Below are positions 4,675 to 9,062 of a stretch of 9,062 bases of DNA, piece after piece. The stretch is taken from contig CAKQKE010000016.1 of assembly GCA_934247935.1 (NCBI GenBank), positions 1 to 9,062 on the forward strand, in the 5' to 3' direction. The notes below the pieces were generated by a model. It was given only the letters and a program-made list of their open reading frames with translations. It did not search any database and was not told where the DNA came from. The position numbers and the translations under genes were made by a program. The stretch comes from an uncultured Clostridia bacterium. GTDB taxonomy: Bacteria; Bacillota; Clostridia; Christensenellales; Borkfalkiaceae. Numbering within the stretch: position 1 is the stretch's first letter; each line of letters opens with the position of its first letter.

Positions 4675-6774
4675 TCAATATTTCACACTGTACAAAATGT
4701 CGGTGTAATCCGGAAGAGACCAATAACGTTTACCCACCAATCCTTCAAGGCTGTCTACCGCTTCCCTCACTTTGTCCATTGCGGGAATAATTTTATCCTT
4801 GCAAATGCTTGCTTTTTCACACTCGTCCTGACAATTTAAAAACAAATCGTTTGCCTTAACAAGTTGATTTTTAGAAGAATAAAGGTTTTCGCAAAGCAAA
4901 TTGATTTTATCGAAAAGGTCTTTTTCGAGCGAATTGTTTTTTATTACGTAAAGTGCCGCCAAATTGATGAGTTCTTTAGATAAATCTTTTTTGAAATTAA
5001 ATACGCAAGGTATAATTTCTTTATCGAGCATATCGAGCATTGTTTCGCTTTCGATATGAATTTGTTTGTTGTACGACTCGAACATTATTTCTCGTCTCGC
5101 GTTTAATTCTGACTCGGTAAAAACGCCGTTACTTACGAATAATTCCACATTTTTAGCGTCGGTTAAATGCGGTATTGCGTCAACCGTCGTACGGTAGTTT
5201 TTAAGTCCGCGTTTTTCAGCCTCTTTCTTCCATTCCTCCGAATAATTGTTGCCGTTGAAAACAATGCGCTTATGCTTTCCGTACTCTTCTTTTATGAGAT
5301 TTTTTAATTCCTCATCAAAATTTTCGGCTTTTTCAAGTCTGTCGGCATATTGTTTGAATATCTCACCTACCGCGGTATCAAGCACTATATTAGGTTCTGC
5401 GATAGACTGCATCGAACCGGGCATTCTGAACTCGAATTTATTTCCCGTAAAAGCAAACGGAGACGTTCTGTTCCTGTCGTTTTTGTCCTTGTTGAAGTGA
5501 GTGATTACCGAAACTCCCGTTTCCATTTCTACCGCAAGTTTTTCCTTGTATTCCTCGCCCCTTTCGATTGCCTCCAAAATTTCTTGCAATTCTTCGCCGA
5601 TAAACATTGAAATAATCGCCGGCGGTGCTTCGTTTGCGCCGAGCCTGTGATCATTGCTTGCGCTTGCAACCGAAATTCTCAACAAGTCCTGATAAGTATC
5701 AACCGCGGAAATAACAGCCGTTAAAAACAGCAAAAATCGCATATTGGTGCTGGGATTTTTACCCGGGTCTAATAAGTTGATTCCCGTATCGGTCGAAATA
5801 GACCAGTTGTTATGTTTTCCGCTTCCGTTTACCCCTTTAAAAGGCTTTTCGTGCAGCAAACATACCATTCCGTGATTATTTGCCACCTCTTTCATTACAG
5901 CCATCGTGATTTGGTTGTGGTCGGTCGCTATGTTGGTTGTGCCGTAAACGGGCGCAAGTTCGTGTTGAGCGGGCGCGACTTCATTGTGTTTCGTCTTTGA
6001 ATACACTCCGAGTTTCCAAAGATTTATGTCCAAATCTTTCATAAATTCGGCAACCTGACTTTTAATTTTGCCGAAATAATGGTCATCGAGTTCTTGCCCC
6101 TTGGGTGGTTTAGCACCGAACAGCGTCCTTCCGCAAATATATAAATCGCGGCGTTTTTCGTAAACGTCTTTGCTGATTAGGAAATATTCTTGTTCCGCGC
6201 CGACGGTTGTGACTACTTTATTTGCTTTTAAACCGAAAAGTTTTACAAGTCTCAACGCCTGTTTGTCAATCACTTCCATACTTCTTAAAAGCGGAGTCTT
6301 TTTGTCGAGTGCCTCGCCGCCGTAAGAACAAAACGCCGTCGGTATATACAACGTTCCGTCCTTTACAAACGCATACGAAGTCGGGTCCCACGCCGTGTAA
6401 CCTCTCGCCTCGAAAGTCGCCCTTAAACCGCCGCTGGGAAAACTCGAAGCATCGGGCTCTCCTTTAATAAGCCTTTTGCCGTCGAAATCCATAATCGGCA
6501 TACCGTCTTCTATATCTAAAAAACTGTCGTGTTTTTCCGCCGTAACGCCAGTAAGCGGCTGAAACCAGTGTGTAAAATGCGTTGCACCGTTTTCAAGTGC
6601 CCAATTTTTCATTTGTTCGGCAACGGCGTCGGCTATATCCAAAGTAAGCGGCTTGTTTTCTTTAATTCTGCTTTTTAATTCATTATAGACTTCGGGGTCG
6701 AGCCTTTCTTTCATTACGGTGTCGTTAAACACGTTTTTTGCAAATACTTGCGAAATAATACCTTTATCTTTCAT
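4675..6774 (-). CDS. glnN: glutamine synthetase type III
   Basis: Makes glutamine from glutamate, ammonia and ATP in the cytoplasm. At 699 residues it has the size of the GSIII family, well above GSI (about 450). Diagnostic stretches are FPSGGLRATFEARGY (112-126), VGAEQEYFL (191-199) with metal-binding glutamates, HNEVAPAQHE (263-272), GVNGSGKHNNWS (314-325, the glutamate and metal site), NEAPPAII (381-388), and NRTSPFAFTGNKFEFR (435-450), the hallmark of type III. The C-terminal 250 residues are the family's extra helical part. The ATG lies 11 bases inside the end of pyrG in another frame, with only a weak AGAGAG site eight bases upstream, so translation is probably coupled to pyrG. No separate promoter is visible. 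No convincing terminator follows; the 144-base gap to the next gene holds that gene's promoters. Confidence 0.97.
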   Translation of the reverse strand: MKDKGIISQVFAKNVFNDTVMKERLDPEVYNELKSRIKENKPLTLDIADAVAEQMKNWALENGATHFTHWFQPLTGVTAEKHDSFLDIEDGMPIMDFDGKRLIKGEPDASSFPSGGLRATFEARGYTAWDPTSYAFVKDGTLYIPTAFCSYGGEALDKKTPLLRSMEVIDKQALRLVKLFGLKANKVVTTVGAEQEYFLISKDVYEKRRDLYICGRTLFGAKPPKGQELDDHYFGKIKSQVAEFMKDLDINLWKLGVYSKTKHNEVAPAQHELAPVYGTTNIATDHNQITMAVMKEVANNHGMVCLLHEKPFKGVNGSGKHNNWSISTDTGINLLDPGKNPSTNMRFLLFLTAVISAVDTYQDLLRISVASASNDHRLGANEAPPAIISMFIGEELQEILEAIERGEEYKEKLAVEMETGVSVITHFNKDKNDRNRTSPFAFTGNKFEFRMPGSMQSIAEPNIVLDTAVGEIFKQYADRLEKAENFDEELKNLIKEEYGKHKRIVFNGNNYSEEWKKEAEKRGLKNYRTTVDAIPHLTDAKNVELFVSNGVFTESELNARREIMFESYNKQIHIESETMLDMLDKEIIPCVFNFKKDLSKELINLAALYVIKNNSLEKDLFDKINLLCENLYSSKNQLVKANDLFLNCQDECEKASICKDKIIPAMDKVREAVDSLEGLVGKRYWSLPDYTDILYSVKY

Positions 6775-8398
6775 TTTTCTTTCTCTCTATGCTGTTTTTA
6801 ATAAATTCCACGAAAAGCGGATGAGGTTTGTTTGGTCTGCTTTTAAATTCGGGGTGAAATTGCACGCCGATGAAAAATCTGTTGTCGGGCAACTCAATTG
6901 TCTCAACGATTTTACCGTCGGGACTTGTACCGGAAATTTTTAAACCGTGATTTTCAAGCGTTTGCTTATAATCGTTGTTAAATTCGTATCTGTGTCTGTG
7001 TCTTTCGTAAATTAAATCCTGATTGTAGGCTTTTTTCATGATAGTGCCGTCCGCAATTTTACACGGATATGCACCGAGTCTCATTGTGCCGCCCTTTTTT
7101 ACGTTTCTTTGGTCGGGCATAAGATCGATTACGCAATCGCCGTTTTTGTCGAATTCTTTTGAAGTTGCGTTTTTAATTCCGCAAACGTTTTTCGCAAACT
7201 CGATTACCGCTATTTGCATACCAAGACATATACCCAAATAAGGTATGTCGTTTTCTCTTGCATACCGGCATGCGAGAATTTTACCGTCGATCCCCCTGTC
7301 GCCGAAGCCGCCCGGCACTAAAATTCCGTCTACGTCGGATAAATTATTCACTATATCATCATATGAATTGAGTTTTTCGCTGTCAACCCACTTGATATCT
7401 ACGTATACTCCGTTTTCATATCCCGCATGCTTCAATGCCTCTACGACGGATATATAAGCGTCGTGCAATTTTATATATTTGCCGACCATGGCTATTGTGA
7501 CGCTGCCTCTTCTGTTTTCGATTTTCCACAGCATGTTCTGCCATTCGGTTAAATCGATCGGCTGCGTTTTTAAAGACAATTCTCTGCAAACCACGTCGTC
7601 AAGTCCTTGTTTATGCAAGTATACAGGACACTCGTACAATTCGTCCAAAGTAATGTTGTTTATAACGCAATCGGGCTTTACGTTGCAAAACATCGAGATT
7701 TTATCGAGCATTTTTCTGTCGAGTTCTTCATCAGTTCTCGTTACGATGACGTCCGGGCGAATACCAAGACTTTGCATTTCTTTTACCGAGTGTTGGGCGG
7801 GCTTGCTTTTGTATTCGTCCGAACCGGATATGTACGGCACGAGACAAACGTGTATAAACACGCAATTTTCTCTGCCTGCTTCATAAGAAAACTGCCTTAT
7901 AGCCTCCAAAAACGGTTGCCCCTCTATATCGCCTATAGTTCCGCCGATTTCGGTAATCATTACGTCGGCTTGTGTTTCTTCGGCATTGCGCGCGATAAAA
8001 CTTTTAATTTCGTTGGTCACGTGCGGTATAATTTGCACGGTTTTACCTAAATAATAGCCATCTCTTTCTTTTGTAAGAACGTTCCAATAAACTCTTCCGC
8101 TCGTTAAATTTGAGTATTTTGTCAAATTCTCATCGATAAATCTCTCGTAATGCCCGAGATCCAAGTCGGCTTCGAGTCCGTCTTCCGTCACAAATACTTC
8201 TCCGTGCTCGATAGGGTTCATCGTGCCGGGATCGATATTCATATACGGGTCTAATTTTTGCGAAGAAACTTTAAGTCCGCGCATCTTTAAAAGTCTGCCG
8301 AGCGATGCGGCAACAATGCCTTTGCCAAGCCCGCTGACGACGCCGCCTGTTACAAACACATACTTTGTCTTCTGTTTTTGATTTTGATTGTCCGTCAT
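6764..8398 (-). CDS. pyrG: CTP synthase (glutamine hydrolysing)
   Basis: Converts UTP, ATP and glutamine to CTP, the last step of pyrimidine ribonucleotide synthesis. The 544-residue protein is full length. The N-terminal amidoligase domain has the P-loop GGVVSGLGKG (18-27), KLDPYMNIDPGTMNP (48-62), GEVFVTEDG (66-74) and EIGGTIGDIEGQPF (150-163). The C-terminal class I glutaminase domain has the oxyanion glycines VPGGFGDRG (361-369), the nucleophile Cys391 in LGICLGMQ, HRHRYEFN (467-474), and the His515/Glu517 pair in QFHPEF. The start has AAGGA six bases upstream. It is first in an operon with the glutamine synthetase gene, which starts inside its last 11 bases. Expression is probably set by the promoter at 8514-8543 and the leader hairpin at 8427-8488. 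Confidence 0.98.
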   Translation of the reverse strand: MTDNQNQKQKTKYVFVTGGVVSGLGKGIVAASLGRLLKMRGLKVSSQKLDPYMNIDPGTMNPIEHGEVFVTEDGLEADLDLGHYERFIDENLTKYSNLTSGRVYWNVLTKERDGYYLGKTVQIIPHVTNEIKSFIARNAEETQADVMITEIGGTIGDIEGQPFLEAIRQFSYEAGRENCVFIHVCLVPYISGSDEYKSKPAQHSVKEMQSLGIRPDVIVTRTDEELDRKMLDKISMFCNVKPDCVINNITLDELYECPVYLHKQGLDDVVCRELSLKTQPIDLTEWQNMLWKIENRRGSVTIAMVGKYIKLHDAYISVVEALKHAGYENGVYVDIKWVDSEKLNSYDDIVNNLSDVDGILVPGGFGDRGIDGKILACRYARENDIPYLGICLGMQIAVIEFAKNVCGIKNATSKEFDKNGDCVIDLMPDQRNVKKGGTMRLGAYPCKIADGTIMKKAYNQDLIYERHRHRYEFNNDYKQTLENHGLKISGTSPDGKIVETIELPDNRFFIGVQFHPEFKSRPNKPHPLFVEFIKNSIERKKNER

Positions 8399-8426
8399 AT
8401 AACTTCCTTGCCTTAAAAATTGTCTT

Positions 8427-8488
8427 AAAAAAATAAAAAAGGGCGTTTTTTTTTAAGGGGTAAATTTTACCTCTCAAAAAAAACGTCC
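8427..8488 (-). promoter_or_regulatory. terminator-like hairpin in the pyrG leader (candidate attenuator)
   Basis: Read on the minus strand, GGACG followed by eight T pairs with nine A followed by CGCCC. An upper stem GGTAAA/TTTACC is joined through G-T and A-C positions. The stem (8441-8488) is followed by TTTTTTATTTTTTT (8427-8440), a very strong release signal. It lies between the pyrG promoter and start codon, not after a gene, which points to transcription attenuation. In B. subtilis pyrG is controlled by a leader terminator and CTP-dependent stuttering at a GGGC start. No such start is present here, so the sensing step would differ. Confidence 0.65.
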
Positions 8489-8513
8489 GAAAACTCTTAT
8501 AAAACTGTGCTTA

Positions 8514-8543
8514 ATAATACACCAAACAAAACTCATTTGTCAA
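8514..8543 (-). promoter_or_regulatory. pyrG-glnN promoter
   Basis: Minus strand: perfect TTGACA (8538-8543), an 18-base spacer and TATTAT (8514-8519). The start would be near 8505-8508 in AGCACAG, leaving a leader of about 110 bases that contains the hairpin at 8441-8488. Confidence 0.7.
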
Positions 8544-8590
8544 ATATTTGAAATAAAAAAATTAAATATTTTTTATGAAATTTTTTAACT

Positions 8591-8689
8591 CCGATACAGG
8601 CGCGCAGTTTTTTTAATTAACTGTATTTTATTAGGTTTGTTATATCAAAATTTCTGCTGAATTAAATTTTCAGAAGAATTTTGTATCAG
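8591..8689 (-). other. inverted-repeat-rich region that could fold as a three-way RNA junction
   Basis: The stretch 8545-8900 has no credible gene. Within it, TGTATCAG (8682-8689) and CCGATACA (8591-8598) pair over 8 bp as minus-strand RNA with one G-U. They enclose two hairpins: an interrupted one at 8648-8682 centred on CTGAA/TTCAG, and a CAGTT/AACTG hairpin at 8605-8623. The pairing is perfect only on the minus strand, where a wobble replaces the C-A mismatch of the plus strand. No known RNA family is recognised, and no clear promoter or terminator brackets it. Confidence 0.25.
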
Positions 8690-8713
8690 TGTTGATGTGC
8701 TGTCCTATTCTCG

Positions 8714-8760
8714 TTGTCTGTCTGCTTTTATAGTAATATTTAATTTTTACAAACAGACAA
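8714..8760. repeat. 8 bp inverted repeat TTGTCTGT / ACAGACAA
   Basis: TTGTCTGT at 8714-8721 and ACAGACAA at 8753-8760 are perfect inverted copies around 31 AT-rich bases. A third partial copy, GTCTGTTT, lies at 8769-8776. It could be a binding site for a dimeric regulator or the stem of an RNA. A weak plus-strand promoter (TTGTCT, 17 bases, TATTTA) overlaps it. Confidence 0.3.
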
Positions 8761-8912
8761 AACACCACGTCTGTTTTAAAACCCGAATGAATTGTTAAAC
8801 TAAATGCAATATTCAGAAAACAGTGAATTATCCCACAAAGGTCGTCTCATCAAAATGCAATTCTTATTTTAATCATAGCACCTTTTTTAATTCTACATTC
8901 CACTATATTTTT

Positions 8913-8935
8913 AGCCACACATTAAATGTGTGGCT
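8913..8935 (+). terminator. perfect 11-base palindromic hairpin with plus-side T-run
   Basis: AGCCACACATT and AATGTGTGGCT are exact inverted repeats separated by one base, so about 9 bp can form with a five-base loop. On the plus strand it is followed by TTCTTTTAG and preceded by TTTTT. On the minus strand no T-run follows. It looks like a terminator for plus-strand transcription, set back to back with the 5S terminator, shielding the rRNA operon from opposing transcription. Confidence 0.5.
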
Positions 8936-8950
8936 TTCTTTTAGAAAGAA

Positions 8951-8980
8951 AAAAGAGACTGCCAAAAGACAATCTCTTTT
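8951..8980 (-). terminator. intrinsic terminator after the 5S rRNA
   Basis: AAAAGAGACTG (8951-8961) pairs with CAATCTCTTTT (8970-8980) with a single mismatch around an eight-base loop. The minus strand continues as TTTTTTCTTTC. It directly follows the 5S 3' end and marks the end of the rRNA operon. Confidence 0.8.
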
Positions 8981-8983
8981 AAT

Positions 8984-9062
8984 GAAATGCGGCAACTCCA
9001 TCGTCTTCCAACCCGTGTCCGGGTAAGTACCGTCAGCGCAATCGGGCTTAACTTCTGTGTTC
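8984..9062 (-). rRNA. rrf: 5S ribosomal RNA, 3' portion, cut by the right window edge
   Basis: The minus strand from the edge begins GAACACAGAAGTTAAGCCC, the highly conserved 5S segment that starts around position 40 of the molecule. It is followed by GCGCTGACGGTACTT and ends in GTTGCCGCA, the 3' half of helix I. About 79 of the usual 115-120 bases are present; the 5' third and any upstream 23S lie outside the window. The exact 3' end is uncertain by a few bases. A terminator follows directly, so this is probably the last gene of its rRNA operon. Confidence 0.9.

Noticed and set aside
7479..8050. 135- and 147-codon plus-strand frames opposite pyrG
   Set aside because: The opposite strand encodes an intact CTP synthase with all motifs; these frames overlap each other and have no ribosome sites.
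8271..8477. 68-codon minus-strand frame that begins in the pyrG leader and overlaps the pyrG start
   Set aside because: It would start with TTG inside the hairpin, has no ribosome site, is translated from homopolymer A and T runs, and overlaps pyrG in another frame. It is not a believable leader peptide.
8823..9026. 67-codon plus-strand open frame at the right end
   Set aside because: It runs through two terminator hairpins and into the 5S rRNA on the opposite strand and has no ribosome binding site.

Overview
The window reads as chromosomal DNA from a low-GC Gram-positive bacterium, most likely a member of the Clostridia. The basis is the AT-rich intergenic DNA, purine-rich Shine-Dalgarno sites, sigma-A-type promoters, many intrinsic terminators, a type III glutamine synthetase and a eukaryote-like adenylosuccinate lyase. 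The exact lineage cannot be fixed from the sequence. All six complete protein genes and the rRNA gene lie on the minus strand, so the window is best read from right to left.

Right edge (8984-9062): the 3' part of a 5S rRNA gene followed by its terminator, the end of an rRNA operon. Between it and pyrG (8399-8983) is about 585 bases without a credible protein gene. It holds the 5S terminator, a plus-facing perfect hairpin, inverted repeats at 8591-8760, and a clear promoter followed by a terminator-like hairpin in the pyrG leader.

Middle (4675-8398): pyrG (CTP synthase) and a type III glutamine synthetase gene (glnN) overlap by 11 bases. Glutamine synthetase makes the glutamine that CTP synthase uses as nitrogen donor, so the pair joins nitrogen assimilation to pyrimidine nucleotide synthesis. 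Next (3412-4530) is a single gene for a large GNAT-fold acetyltransferase-like protein. It has tandem candidate promoters and a TGTGA-N6-TCACA palindrome like a Crp/Fnr operator between promoter and ribosome binding site.

Left (349-3261): a tight three-gene operon, peptidase M19 dipeptidase - purB - polysaccharide deacetylase, with gaps of 1 and 2 bases, its own promoter, and a terminator at 239-266. Only purB is clearly nucleotide metabolism.

Left edge (1-348): no complete gene. A possible C-terminus of a plus-strand gene ends at 101. A strong minus-strand promoter at 193-221 faces a strong hairpin terminator at 89-125, giving a candidate small RNA of about 105 nt. No mobile element, CRISPR array, tRNA gene or recognised defence system was seen. 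The novelty in this window is regulatory rather than a new protein system.
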